A stretch of 64,000 nucleotides of DNA from contig JASPKZ010004199.1 of NCBI GenBank assembly GCA_030220185.1, forward strand, positions 930,001 through 994,000, in the 5' to 3' direction. Position 1 is the first letter of the stretch; every line of letters begins with the position of its first letter. Origin of the DNA: Diploptera punctata. Its lineage: Eukaryota > Arthropoda > Insecta > Blattodea > Blaberidae. Below the pieces are notes generated by a model. It did not search any database. It saw only the letters and a list, made by a program, of their open reading frames with translations, and was not told the DNA's origin. Shown in pieces: positions 53,651 to 64,000 of the stretch. Made by a program: the position numbers and the translations under genes.

Positions 53651-55295
53651 TCAAAGAGTTACTTCCTTACAATTATTAATTGTCCAAATAATTAAATAAA
53701 TAATAGTGATTTAGAAGTAGAATATTAAATAGAAATCAACAAAATGATATACACAATTGTTTTTATATTTTAGCAAAGATACCTTACAGCCTATGTTTAA
53801 TTTTATTACTGCTTAACATTTATGTCACAAATTTCTATTTCAACTAAACTGCCACTTTTTTTTAACTTACTTACTTACTATTGTTTGGATTTATTCCAGT
53901 AATAGTTACTGATACAACTAATTTTATTCACTGTACTATATCTACTATCTAATAAATTATTAAACTAATTAATGAACTTAGCTTTTAAATTAAAACTCCA
54001 GCTTTGCATGTGACAATATATATTACGGTACAATGTTATTTATATGTAATAAGTACATGTCTGTAATAGTTATCTCAACAAAAATGACCAATAAACAATA
54101 TTTTGTATTGACTGTATGGGTTTCAAGTTGCCCAGTAAACTTCTAATCAGTAAAAGTGGTGTGTGATTTGTTTTCATGTCTCCTTTATTATCAGAAAATA
54201 ATTTAATGACTGACAAGGAACTGTCAATCATTGCATGCCAAAACCTACCTTGAAATTTTTCTCAGAGAAGCATTGTAATATACCAAGGCAGTGTCCAAAA
54301 AAAAAAAAAAAAGTCATTTTTAACTATAAGGCACAGAAATCGAAGCCAGAATTCAGCAATTAAATATTTTCAACCCACTGTACAGAGCAGATGTACATCC
54401 CTGCATGAGTTAAGAGCAGGGTGAGTGAGGTTGGATGCAGCGCAGATGGCAGATAGTGAGTATTATACAGTCTGCCAACACAAATACAGGAATTGTATTA
54501 CTTTCCTAAAGTTTAAATCAGATATTTGGCATTGGATTTTAGTGCCTTGCAGTTAAAAACAGCAGATTTTTTTTTGGACGTGGCCTTTGTACATTACAAT
54601 GTTTCTATAGAAGAAATTTCAAGGTAGGTTTCAGCATGCAATGGTTGACAGATCCCTTGTGAGTTACATATATCAGATATATAGTCAATTGTAAAATCCA
54701 AAGTTTTATAACATTTACAGTTTCTGTGATAACTATAAAAATTGAAAAAGCATGGTCATTAATTACGAGAACAAAGTATAAACCAATTGTGGGTTTTTAC
54801 AACTGCTGCCACGAGTATTCAACTTTTTTATATTTGTCAGGAAACAACAATATTGTTGTGGTTCTTAGTTTTTGCACTTGACTGATGTAGTGTACTCCTG
54901 CATTTTGCACAGAAATTTATATAAAATTGCAATTTTTTTAAATGTTTCATGTTAGATATAATAAACAATGGTGTGAACATGCAAAATGTTCTTACATGGT
55001 TATTTGGGTAGATACAAGGACACACCATATTTATTTTAATTTCATGGCTGCAAAAGTGCTAGTTATCCAATAGGAAACAAACCCTTTAAATCTCTCTTAC
55101 CCAACAACTTCAAAGGAACTGATAATTTCCTAATATCCCATTCCATATCTTCCCATGTTTCACTTGTTAGTATTACCCCTATACATGAGGGATTTTCTCA
55201 CCAGTTATTTAAAGCTTTGATCAGATGGTGAATTATCATTCTATGCTGTTATTTCTTTCTTGAAAAATGCATTGGTATGATTTGAATCATGTTGG
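53651..55295. other. No feature seen
   Basis: AT-rich. A pair of inverted stretches (TCAATCATTGCATGCCAAAA at 54225 and CATGCAATGGTTGACAG at 54635) encloses ~400 bp, which could be a small non-autonomous DNA element; no clear termini. Confidence 0.35.
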
Positions 55296-55600
55296 CTGTG
55301 GTGGATTAGTGTTTATGCTCTTGCCTATGGTCCCGAGTTCAAACCTGGCTGCGGTCGATGGATTTTTTTAGGATGGAAAAAATCCTTCCTCTGGGAGGGA
55401 CTTTAAACCATGGGTCCCGAGTCTGAAGATTTTCAGGCTCATAAAGGATCCTTAAACCTGAACAAAGAGGCCTCTAAGTAAGATTTACTGATCTCAAACA
55501 TCCTAGTAGTACCTTAGTTGCCTGCTAGATGTCTCATTGAGTCAGTGTGTTGACTGCATGCCATTCATGATATCTTTGGTCAAATAAGGGAGATCTCAAC
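55296..55600 (+). repeat. SINE family B
   Basis: GTGGTGGATTAGTGTTTATG, box B GAGTTCAAACCTGGC, GGTCGATGGATTTTTTTAGG and GAGTCTGAAGATTTTCAGGC as in the 44581 copy; later part GTCTCATTGAGTCAGTGTGT. Confidence 0.75.
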
Positions 55601-55776
55601 AGAAAAATCTAAACTCATGGCTTTCCTAGGAAAATACCCATTTTGCAGTAAAATGGTTATTATAATAAAATATTAGAACAAACTAACACATTTAACTATC
55701 TCGGATACCAAGTTACGTACGAAGAGGAAAAAGATATTAGTCAAAAAATTATCAAATTTAACAGAGTGTGCAGTCT
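55601..55776 (+). mobile_element. LINE Z copy, left half (split)
   Basis: The frame reads SKLMAFLGKYPFCSKMVIII, then, after a shift, KILEQTNTFNYLGYQVTYEE and EKDISQKIIKFNRVC. This is the F-x-Y-L-G block that follows the RT core. It continues at 56622. Confidence 0.7.
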
Positions 55777-56621
55777 ATAACCACGCTGACTGCTACTATT
55801 TTGTGCAGTTTGAACCACGCTTTGCTAAACCAATTTTGCACCCATGCAGGGTTATATTGTTGATCACTATTTTGATTGGAAAGCATAGATTGTTCAAATT
55901 TGTGACATTTTTGCCCGGGCCCATAGAGGCAAAGAGGAATTCAACTTTCTTTACTAAATTCTCCCAATATGTAATGTTTACTAACTTATAAAATACAATC
56001 GTGGAAGCTTTGGGATAAAGGAACTAACACACGCTTGAGCAAGCTTTTGGATTTTGACTTTGATATCTGACTTATGTTAACTACTGAATGAATAGGCATA
56101 GAGTAAGTAAAAAGCACAACTAAAGCTTTTAATGCGAGTCAAAATATAGTCAGATATAATATAAAGATAAATAAATAAATATTCAATTTACAAAGAAAAG
56201 AAATCATAGTAGATCATCTATACAAAAAGAAAATATGATATAAATCAACATACATATATACATTATCACTCACTCTAGTCCAGCCTCGGGTTGGGGGAAA
56301 TACTGTCCTAGCGTCCCCACCCTGGCTTACTGGACCAAACAAACAAAACCAGCTCTCCTGAGCTGCTCTGACCAGACTCCAATGGTGACTAAGTAGATGA
56401 TGATTCGATGTTACAAAACACAGCTATTTATGAGAGTTCACCGGGAGAGGGGGGGAATGCGCGATAACACAGGGTGCGCACTAGGAAGGGAAGGGATAGA
56501 TAGGAAAGCATTTGGCATTGTTCATAAAGATGACACTCGAGATGGAGATGCGATGACGTATAGTTTGCGCAGTAAGACGTAATTCCTGTACCGAAATGGA
56601 CATTTCGGTACAAGAGTAACA
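55777..56621. mobile_element. Unclassified ~845-bp insertion in LINE Z
   Basis: The LINE Z coding sequence stops at 55776 and resumes at 56622, so the interval must be inserted or replaced. It has no coding region, no clear terminal repeats and no duplication I could verify. A perfect 12-bp-arm palindrome TGTACCGAAATG/CATTTCGGTACA lies at 56587-56612 near its right edge. Confidence 0.5.
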
Positions 56622-57010
56622 GGAATTATAAATAATATTTTTTAACTAGAATTTACAAAACACTGGCCAGACCCATATTATGTTACGGCAGTGAGGCCGT
56701 GACAGTTCGCAGTGTAGATGAACAAAGACTAACTGTGACAGAAATGAAATTTATGAGATGTACTGCGAGTTACTCAAGAACAGACCATAAAAGGAATTCT
56801 GAGATTCTCAAAGAATTACAAACAGAATCAGTCATGGAATATGTACAAAAATACAGAAACTGGAAATCTCATGTAAGAAGAATGAGCAGAACAAGAATAC
56901 CATATCAAATCTTAAATTACCAGCCACCAGGCAAGAGATCTTTGGGCAGACCTTTCAAATGTTAGATTGAGACCGTAACGGACCACTAGATCTATCACAT
57001 GAAAGGAAGA
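56622..57010 (+). mobile_element. LINE Z copy, right half
   Basis: FTKHWPDPYYVTAV/RPILCYGSEAVTVR, then EQRLTVTEMKFMRCTASYSR, RNSEILKELQTESVMEYVQK, RNWKSHVRRMSRTRIPYQIL and PPGKRSLGRPF. Matches 23540-23910 block for block. The 3' end is AGACCGTAACGGACCACTAG with a GAAGAAGAAG tail. Confidence 0.75.
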
Positions 57011-57235
57011 AGAAGGTAACTAAAATGAACTTCGTCTATTAACTCCTGACAAAGGAGAGGCTATGGCTCAACAATGGACTACGCCGTTAATCATCATCAT
57101 GATTTGAATCAATCTTCATGTTCTTCCTATAAGTTTTAACACTTTTCAGGGGCATGACAAGCATAGTGCAAATTTAAAATTAAATGCATATATTGAAGCA
57201 TAGTATACTATACTCCAAGACTCACGAGGATACAG

Positions 57236-57535
57236 TGATCCCACTACAGATCTTAGGAAGCCCTTGGGGTAATAGGAGGTTAAGACTTCCATCTTTTCTA
57301 GACAACCAGCATGAGATGTAATCTGAGTTACCTGCCCTGTGTGATAGCCAGTTTTATCTCTAGAACATAGTTTGGTACTTATTCCTGTTAAAGGTTGAGT
57401 CAGTCCCAATGGTAATGATGCTGTTAAAAAATGTAGGCTAGTTTAAATATCTTGAATCCATCAGGGCATGAACCTACAACCTTTAGGTTTGTAGTATATT
57501 GTCATAACCAACTATGCTACAGAGTGCCCTGTGGG
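57236..57535 (-). repeat. SINE family C
   Basis: Minus-strand, diverged copy: CCCTTGGGGTAATAGGAGGT, AGGTTGAGTCAGTCCCAATG, the box B region CAGGGCATGAACCTACAACC and CATAACCAACTATGCTAC. Confidence 0.7.
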
Positions 57536-57729
57536 ATAGCTGTTGTGCTCTAAACAAAGAATTATTGAAGGTGGCAATGGTCAAGACTGCCTTCCTGTAA
57601 TGTTATAATTTATAATGAATGTTAATTCCAATGAAAATAAATTAGAATTAAGCTGCTTTTATTTATTTTGATTCTAAATAGATAATTGAAAACACTGGTA
57701 AGCAACAACAAAATATAATCATAAATAAA

Positions 57730-57970
57730 AATAAGTAGAATTTATTTAGGTGAGCTTTTATCACTCACCTATCACTTCTATTTAAACTAGTTTCAGAACT
57801 TTCTACTTCAGTAATTTCATGACCGTTGTTATATCGTCTTGAATAGCCACCTCTTATTAGAAATTACTGAGGATAGAAAGTTCCAAAATTAGTTTAAATA
57901 GAAGAAGAACATGAAGTGAGTGATAAAAGTTCATGTAAATAAATAATACCTCATAGTTTGAATTCCTAAA
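57730..57970. repeat. Penelope-type foldback
   Basis: Arms TCTATTTAAACTAGTTTCAG...TACTTCAGTAATTTC and GAAATTACTGAGGATAGAAAG...AATTAGTTTAAATAGAA. The right edge is AATACCTCATAGTTTGAATT. Loop about 70 bp. Confidence 0.65.
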
Positions 57971-58477
57971 AAAATAAAGTAGAATTTACTACAATTTATG
58001 TGTTGATTTCAAATGTATAATTAGTTTTCTCTAGCACATATAATTTTTGAGATAATTAAGGGACATGATGGACTGTCATCCATGTGAAAAAGGTATAAAT
58101 AATTTCAGAATATTCACTTCATTACAAATGGATAGAATGCTTTATGTGCATAATTGTTAAAAATTTGCCATACTGCTTAATTCCCATAACACCCACAGCT
58201 ACTTTGTCATACGACTTTATCATATTAAATTTATAGAACAGGTAGGCCTGATTTGCTGTCTATGTTGAAAAGTGTATAGTGAATTATGTGTTTTATATGG
58301 TGATTGGTGAAATTATGTATTGTGGATTATGTAGTTTTAGGTCTTGTTTATAATGCTTTGTAAATGCAAAAAACAACCAAATAGTTTCTATGATTGTGCT
58401 TCATTCATACTGATATATCAGTGGTATACAATCACACCAGACCTTAAGCATTTCTATCTGTTATATTTTCAAATGCC

Positions 58478-60123
58478 ACTGAAAAACCATGACAAAGACC
58501 AGGCACATAATATGTACATCATGTTCAAATGGATTATGAGATTGGATGAAAAGAAGAAAAAAAAAAATCAGACTTTTGCTATTCACGTGTTATGGTGAGA
58601 GTCAAAGAATCATATTGATGATTGATATTTTTGCTGTGTCATTATTACACGTTTCTCTACAACGAATAAAACAAAATTAAGATTAAATTAAACCTCATAG
58701 TGATTTATTCCTATAAAAGTTCAAAAAGAAAATTGTTTATCCAAATGTAAACTCTGCGAGAAGGCCAATCCACATGACATTTTAATAGTTCCTATTCCTC
58801 CTTTAGTATTTGAAGACCTAGAATATAATGATTGTTCCTTATTTGATTAAAGTTTAGATGATGATCATGAATATCTATATACCAGAGAAAAATTTAGACC
58901 CAAAACTTTTTAATCAACAAGAACTGAATGATTTAATTAGAGATGTTTCTTTAACAAAAGATAAAGCTGAAGTTCTTGCTTCTAGAGTGAAGGAAAGGAA
59001 CATGCTAAAAGATAATGTCAGAGTTTGCCACTTCTATGTAAGGTATGAGAATCTAAAACAATTTTTTGCAGTTTATGGTCCAATGGTTTATTGTCATAAC
59101 TAGACTGAGGGGAAATAGGGCTCAGAAATAGTATCAAGATGTGAAGTTACGAACAAACAAACATAGTTTGTTTATAAGGTGTGAGTGACTTGCTCTGGCT
59201 TTGTCACACCATATGGCAAGCTAGTGATGCCTATTGCTCTGTGTACATGGTATAGTCTGCTTACTCTAACAACTGGTACATACCACAAACTTATATATTA
59301 AAGATATTCATGTAAGCCGTTTCATACTCGTATTAAAAAAGTAATTCAGCACATACAATATCAAATGTGATTTATTCACACTTACAACATTTAAACACAT
59401 ACCACAAAAAAGGAAGAAAAGAGAAACAATCAATTTTCCTATGTCAGTTACTGCAATGGATGATATACATGTGAAAATTGCTGAAAGTGAAGTTCTTCCG
59501 ATAACCAAGACAATAAACATTTGACTTTATCTTAAATTAAACCTGATAGTGATTTATTCCTATAAAAGTTCAACCAAGACAATATTTATACTTCTTTCCA
59601 TGTCGCATGAAATTGTAGGAGCATATTTAAAATACGACATATTATTCATTGTATCATCTCTACTTTGTTGTTTAAGACTGATTTAAAATACTTGTGAATT
59701 TGTATTGATAAAGGGAAGGGCAAATTCACAAGTGTTTCAATATCCGAGACACAAATTTCCTCAACTTAGCGAAGCAAAATTAAAGGAAGGTATCTTTATT
59801 GGACCTCAAATTCAAGAAATATTTAAAGATGAAGCTTTCTTTAATACTGACAGACAAAGAACAAACAGCTTGGGAAAATTTCAAATGGCTTTGCAGCAAT
59901 TTTGTAGGTATGCAGAAAGCTTCTGATTTCAAGAATGGTATCGGCAAACTTCTTCAATCATACAAAGAATTTGGGTGTCATATGTCATTAAAAGTTCATT
60001 TCCTGTATTCCCATGTAGAATTCTTCCCAGAAAACCTTTGTGAAGTAAGTGATGACCAAGAGAAATATCACCAGGATACTCTAGAAGAGATGTACCAGAG
60101 AAAGAGGAAGTCAATTACATATT
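58478..60123 (+). pseudogene. Repeat G protein, most complete copy
   Basis: Pieces in order: FKWIMRLDEKKKKKNQTFAI with HVLW (58526-58597). Then ESKNH...YFCCVIITRFSTTNKTK (to about 58677). NQQELNDLIRDVSLTKDKAE with VLASRVKERNMLKDNVRVCH and GPMVYCHN (58912-59100). FPQLSEAKLKEGIFIGPQIQ with EIFKDEAFF (59757-59845). FKNGIGKLLQSYKEFGCHMS, LKVHFLYSHVEFFPENLCEV and SDDQEKYHQD (59928-60078). Order and content match a protein I recall as multi-copy in arthropods and Hydra; its function is unknown to me. A ~600-bp insertion (59104-59700) splits it. Stops throughout. The C-terminal end seen at 1495 and 12546 is missing here. Confidence 0.6.
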
Positions 60124-60125
60124 AA

Positions 60126-60599
60126 TCACATAAGTTATGTTTATTTATCATTTCATCATGTTTTATATCTTAGATTTATGGATATTGATGTAACATCCCG
60201 CAATAACATATAACTACAAAAACTGTGTGTTCAAGAAAAATTAAAAAATATTATTGTAATTGGCATAAAAAACTGGTCTAGAGATGTATATTTTTATTTC
60301 TAATGATTAAAAAAGTTTGATTTTTTAAATCAGTAAAAATCAAAGAAAAATATTTAATTCAATTATCGTTGTCAGCAACAAGAGAATATCTAGAGAGAGA
60401 GAGAAAATAGTGGGAATACAGAAGATGTGAGAGGAGAGAAGAGTTAAAGAAGAAGATTGTCTTAATAAATCATAGTATTGATGAAATATTTTCATTATAA
60501 TATCGGAGAGTATGTATCCATAAAGATACTAGAAAATGAGCTAGCTACATAGACATTAACATGATACAATTTACTATACCAGCAAACTTCTATCTCCAC
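60126..60599. other. No feature seen
   Basis: AT-rich with a GA-rich run near 60390; nothing recognised. Confidence 0.4.
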
Positions 60600-60722
60600 A
60601 GTGTGTAGACCTAAAATGCCCTTGGCCTACCAGCTGACCTCACATCAAAATGGTCGAAGTGGATGATCTTCCAGCTAATGAAGAGATGACATGTGGTTAG
60701 CATATTGTGCGTTCTCCTAAGT
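60600..60722 (-). repeat. SINE family A, 3' part
   Basis: GCCCTTGGCCTACCAGCTGA and GATGACATGTGGTTAGCATA match the distal half of the 11614 copy. Its edge touches the Helitron-like element. Confidence 0.6.
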
Positions 60723-60737
60723 GAAATATATTTAAAA

Positions 60738-61280
60738 CTAGCTAATACCCAGTGTGCACTGCTATGCCTAAATAAATTAAATGTGGTTTCATGTTTATTT
60801 GAATAAGTAAAAAGAAAAATAATTATAAATTTATATCATAATTATTTTTAGGTACGCTGTGCTGATTACCCGGTGTTGCCCAGGAATCTACTTATTCTGA
60901 TCTTCTTAGCATAAATGAGCTCAAAGACAAAAATGGTTATTATGAATTATCCATAAAAGACATATGCTGTCGGAGACTTTCTTGTATGTTTTTTTAAGAT
61001 ATTCAATTCTGTGTATATTAATTTGGTGTATTTGTTATGGTTTATGCAGCGTAACCCATTTCAGTGTACAAAAACAACTTTTTTTAGTGCACTAATATCC
61101 CCTCCTTTTTTTTTTTTTTAGCTCCATCCCTATAGTAAGTAGGGTAATGTGTTACATATGTTAATTGTCCCAGAAAAATTCTCTAAATGATGGAAAAAAA
61201 CCCCATTCAAATCAGTCAAATAGTTTTTGAGTCCATAAAGGACAGACAAATAGACAAACACTCATTTTTATATATAAGGA
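60738..61280 (-). mobile_element. Helitron-like non-autonomous element
   Basis: On the minus strand the 5' end is TCCTTATATATAAAAATGAG (61280) and the 3' end GGTATTAGCTAG (CTAG terminus at 60738). The short hairpin CAGTG/CACTG lies 12 nt before it. T follows the CTAG as expected, but the base before TC is T rather than A. The interior has the ATTCAAATCAGTCAAATAGT motif related to the one in 6141-6335. No coding sequence. Confidence 0.5.
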
Positions 61281-61354
61281 AATACATAAGAACAGCCTCC
61301 CTACATTTAATTTATTAAATAAGTATGAGATATGTTATTTGATGTTTTTATTAT

Positions 61355-61650
61355 TAATTTCATACATCTCAATGATGGATAAATCATATTTGAAGAGAAA
61401 AATTATATGCTCAGACTGGGACTTGAACCCGGGACCCTTGATTTTCTAGTCCAAGTGCTCTACCATCTGAGCTACCTGAGCAAGTACTGATCTAAATGCA
61501 AATTTTCCTCCATACACGTTGTAATTCCCGCCCACCAAATGCTTTGAAGCCTTTGCTTCTATCTTTGCAAATGGCGGTTCCTTTATTAAGAAGACATATT
61601 TGGGAATTATGCATTACATTATAAATGCCAGTACGGCTTTTTTCGATGTT
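61355..61650 (-). repeat. SINE family E, copy 1 of a cluster of three
   Basis: ATACATCTCAATGATGGATA, TATTTGAAGAGAAAAATTAT, then the minus-strand tRNA-like module (box B GGGACTTGAACCCGG; box A TCTGAGCTACCTGAGC) and the body to GCCAGTACGGCTTTT. Confidence 0.8.
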
Positions 61651-61659
61651 TTTATTATT

Positions 61660-61840
61660 AATTTCATACATCTCAATGATGGATAAATCATATTTGAAGA
61701 GAAAAATTATACGCTCAGACCAGGACTTGAACCCGGGACCCTTGGTTTTCTAGTCCAAGTGCTCTACCATCTGAGCTACCTGAGCAAGTACCGATCTAAA
61801 CGCAAATTTTCCTCCATATACATTGTAATTCCCGCCCACC
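61660..61840 (-). repeat. SINE family E, copy 2 of the cluster
   Basis: Same orientation as copy 1 and almost identical; the body is cut at CCCGCCCACC, where copy 3 begins head to head. Confidence 0.8.
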
Positions 61841-62085
61841 ATTTATAATGTAATGTATAATTCCCAAATATGTCTTCTTAATAAAGGAACCGCCATTTGC
61901 AAAGATAGAAGCAAAGGCTTCAAAGCATTTGGTGGGCGGGAATTACAACGCATATGGAGGAAAATTTGCATTTAGATTGGTACTTGCTCAGGTAGCTCAG
62001 ATGGTAGAGCACTTGGACTAGAAAACCAAGGGTCCCGGGTTCAAGTCCCGGTCTGAGCGTATAATTTTTCTCTTCAAATACAATG
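61841..62085 (+). repeat. SINE family E, copy 3 of the cluster
   Basis: Plus strand: ATTCCCAAATATGTCTTCTT, GCCATTTGCAAAGATAGAAG, GGTGGGCGGGAATTACAAC, module GGTAGCTCAGATGGTAGAGC...GGTTCAAGTCCCGGTCTGAG and TTTTTCTCTTCAAATA. With copies 1 and 2 it forms an inverted repeat of more than 180 bp per arm. Confidence 0.85.
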
Positions 62086-62754
62086 AGATATGTTAACTAA
62101 AAATTCTGATATTAATGTTTCAAATCATGATTTGCATTTTCTGTCAGTTGTAATATATAGGGAACATATCAGTTTTATTACACATAATTACATATAAATA
62201 CAATAAATGTAACAGTGAGAAATACTCATAATGTACAATTGTTGCAGGAAAAAATGTTTGATAATGAATAGTATTCCCTGTATAAGATTTTATTTTAGAA
62301 TTTGCAGAAATTAAAATAAATTTTTAATCAAAACTTGGTCTAACCAAAACATCATACAAGAAACTGAAATATGGTACATAAGACAAAGTTTACAGTACTT
62401 AAAATTATTTAATTGCAATTTGTTCAATATATCAAATATTGAAGTTGGTAATATAGAAAATTACTGAAAATTGTGACATTCTTTAATAAATTCATAGTTT
62501 GATATTTATTACACGGCAATATAAAAAAGGAAAAAGAATTGTAGTAAGCAGTGATTCTTCGATTTTCCATCCAAAATTTTATTCTGGTACAATATTTAAT
62601 TTAACAGTTTTTTTCCAAGGCCAACTGAATGTCAGTTTTTAGGTTACCAATGTTGGGAAAGAAGTATGATATTCTCCCACTAGAGAGAAAATGTAGCAAG
62701 GCACTTCTTTCCCTAAAGGAGATAAATATTACCTAGCAATGATATATGTTCTTA
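62086..62754. other. No feature seen
   Basis: AT-rich; nothing recognised. Confidence 0.4.
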
Positions 62755-62950
62755 TTATTCATTTCATACATCTCAATGATGGATAAATTATATTTGAATA
62801 AATGCACAGGAATTAACAGCATATATAAGAGAAAGATTTTCGTTTAGATTGCAGTTTCTCAGGTAGCTCAGATGGTAGAGCATTCACCTATAGTGCAAAA
62901 GGTCCTGGGTTCAAACCCCAGTCTGAGTGTATATTTTTCTCTTCAAATAT
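62755..62950 (+). repeat. SINE family E, internally deleted
   Basis: TACATCTCAATGATGGATAA start, short body, module GGTAGCTCAGATGGTAGAGC with GGTTCAAACCCCAGTCTGAG, then TTTTTCTCTTCAAATA. It ends ~50 bp before the splice site of the putative exon at 63004. Confidence 0.75.
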
Positions 62951-63003
62951 ATGATACATATGATAATTATTATATATATTTTTTATATCAATATAGAATT
63001 TAC

Positions 63004-63093
63004 CTTCACATAATCTGGATTTTTAGGCAATAAACTTGAAACTGCCTCACCAGCAGCATACGTTAGATCTTTTGAGTCTTCAAAACTATCCAT
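63004..63093 (-). CDS. Putative first coding exon of an unidentified gene
   Basis: On the minus strand an ATG in good context (GCAAGATGG) opens 30 codons: MDSFEDSKDLTYAAGEAVSS followed by LLPKNPDYVK. They end exactly at a GTAAAT donor (AAG|GTAAAT, phase 0). Amino-acid use (acidic start, A-A-G-E-A-V) is unlike the AT-rich shadow frames nearby. I do not recognise the protein. No further exon was found at lower coordinates, where it should continue; the region to the left is repeats. It could be chance. Confidence 0.35.
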
Positions 63094-63555
63094 CTTGCAT
63101 TCCACTTAGAAAGCTATAAGTGCATTCAATATAAATATAAAAAAGTTCCTATGGCAATTCTTTTGAATTAGTGCATATGTCCTCAATAAAAATGGCTCCA
63201 ACACACTTCAATAAAGGGAAATATAATCTGACAATTTAATCACGGCCTTGGAAAAATAATATATTCCCCTGGTACATTTGTATCTCGAGATAAATCCCTC
63301 AGGCTCCAATTTTGTACCTCGCAGAAAATTGTTTTTTTTTTCTCCCTTGATATGTAATACATAACTCTAAACAGAAGGGGGAAGATTTTATTAACATTGT
63401 GACATTAGATTTTGATATTAGATGGCAGATATGATTACATATCTCTTCTGCAGATAAGAGAAAATATAACTCATCAACTATACAATTAAAAGTCACAGAA
63501 ATGTTATTTAATTTATTTTTATAACATTGTCCTAATTATATAAGATTTATTTAGT
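63094..63555. other. No feature seen
   Basis: AT-rich; would be 5' flank of the putative exon. Confidence 0.35.
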
Positions 63556-63675
63556 TTGAGATTTACATGGGCTGGTCATGTAGCTCGAATGGGTGAAAGT
63601 GGAAATGCTTTTAATATATTAATTGGGAAACTACCATTAGGAAGACATTGGGGAGGATAATATTGAACAGATTTT
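63556..63675 (+). mobile_element. LINE ORF2 C-terminal scrap
   Basis: The plus strand reads LRFTWAGHVARMGESGNAFN, then ILIGKLPLGRHWGG: the W-A-G-H-V-A-R-M and G-x-P-x-G-x-R blocks of LINE X-type elements. Confidence 0.65.
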
Positions 63676-64000
63676 GGGGAACTGGATTCAGTTGGCCAAG
63701 TACAGTAACCAATGAAGAACCTCAGTGAACTGCAACATTGAACCTCCATAAGTCATAGACTTTGTTGCATCACTGGCATTTTGACAGAAATTATACATAT
63801 TACCAATTACACTTATTTTTTTCTCTCTTAGGAATAAAATTAATAAATCTGAATATATTTTTCACACTTCTTTTGAATATCATGCATTCAAATTATATAT
63901 TTTTTTCTGATACACATTTAAAACATGATGCAGTTACAATTTACAATTACTTACACACTATTTTCATAAAATGTTAATATGTATATCAAAAACAAACTCT
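63676..64000. other. No feature seen
   Basis: AT-rich end of the window. Confidence 0.4.

Noticed and set aside
59308..59520. Minus-strand 70-codon frame with VIGRTSLSAIFTCISSIAVT
   Set aside because: It lies in the insertion that splits repeat G, and its hydrophobic make-up is what AT-rich antisense DNA gives; no homology recognised.
1..64000. CRISPR arrays, bacterial operons, phage or rRNA
   Set aside because: No spaced direct repeats, no Shine-Dalgarno-led gene runs and no rRNA-like conserved stretch; all evidence is eukaryotic.

Overview
The window reads as an AT-rich animal nuclear genome, most likely an insect. It has GT-AG introns, no operons, long gene-free stretches and very many decayed transposons. 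The mix of LINE tails, tRNA-derived SINEs, Penelope-like fragments and AGGCCT-rich TA repeats reminds me of cockroach or termite DNA. That attribution is an impression from memory, not a test.

One host gene is clear: a four-exon plus-strand gene (coding exons at 22157-23049, 28606-29060, 34939-35001 and 35084-35282, plus a likely non-coding first exon ending at 21891). It encodes a zinc metallopeptidase of the yeast YIL108W type with an HELGH...H zinc site. The splice phases fit across all exons, but exon 2 carries stop codons and several single-base shifts. It is therefore either a decaying gene or a poorly polished stretch of assembly. A short minus-strand reading frame at 63004-63093 may be the first exon of a second host gene.

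Regions. 1-5800: fragments of LINEs and SINEs, a tandem 'H' repeat and TAA microsatellites. 5818-10945: a LINE copy split by a (TA)n tract, into which a minus-strand Helitron-like element (6141-10690) inserted; that element in turn holds a nearly full-length LINE (7242-10505). 10946-21500: LINE and SINE debris, microsatellites, a second copy of an unclassified 'G' repeat and an inverted H repeat just upstream of the host gene. 21520-35300: the host gene, with introns filled by Penelope-like fragments, SINEs and a hAT element with an exact 8-bp target duplication (32493-33849). 35300-39480: Penelope-like and hAT fragments. 39482-45901: a three-level nest of DNA transposons (8-bp-TSD element > piggyBac > ZMYM1-like hAT), each bounded by an exact target duplication. 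46700-53700: SINEs, a mariner-type element, a minisatellite and foldbacks. 55200-61300: an interrupted LINE, a large degenerate copy of the G repeat and a Helitron-like element. 61350-64000: three adjacent copies of a SINE whose tRNA-like part lies at its 3' end, then the possible second gene.

Most transposons look dead. The features most worth a second look are the nested transposons with clean boundaries, a recurring hammerhead-like motif in Penelope-type foldbacks, two SINE families with a 3'-terminal tRNA-like module, the damaged exon 2, and the unclassified G protein family. Family assignments rest on motif recognition from memory; no database search was possible.
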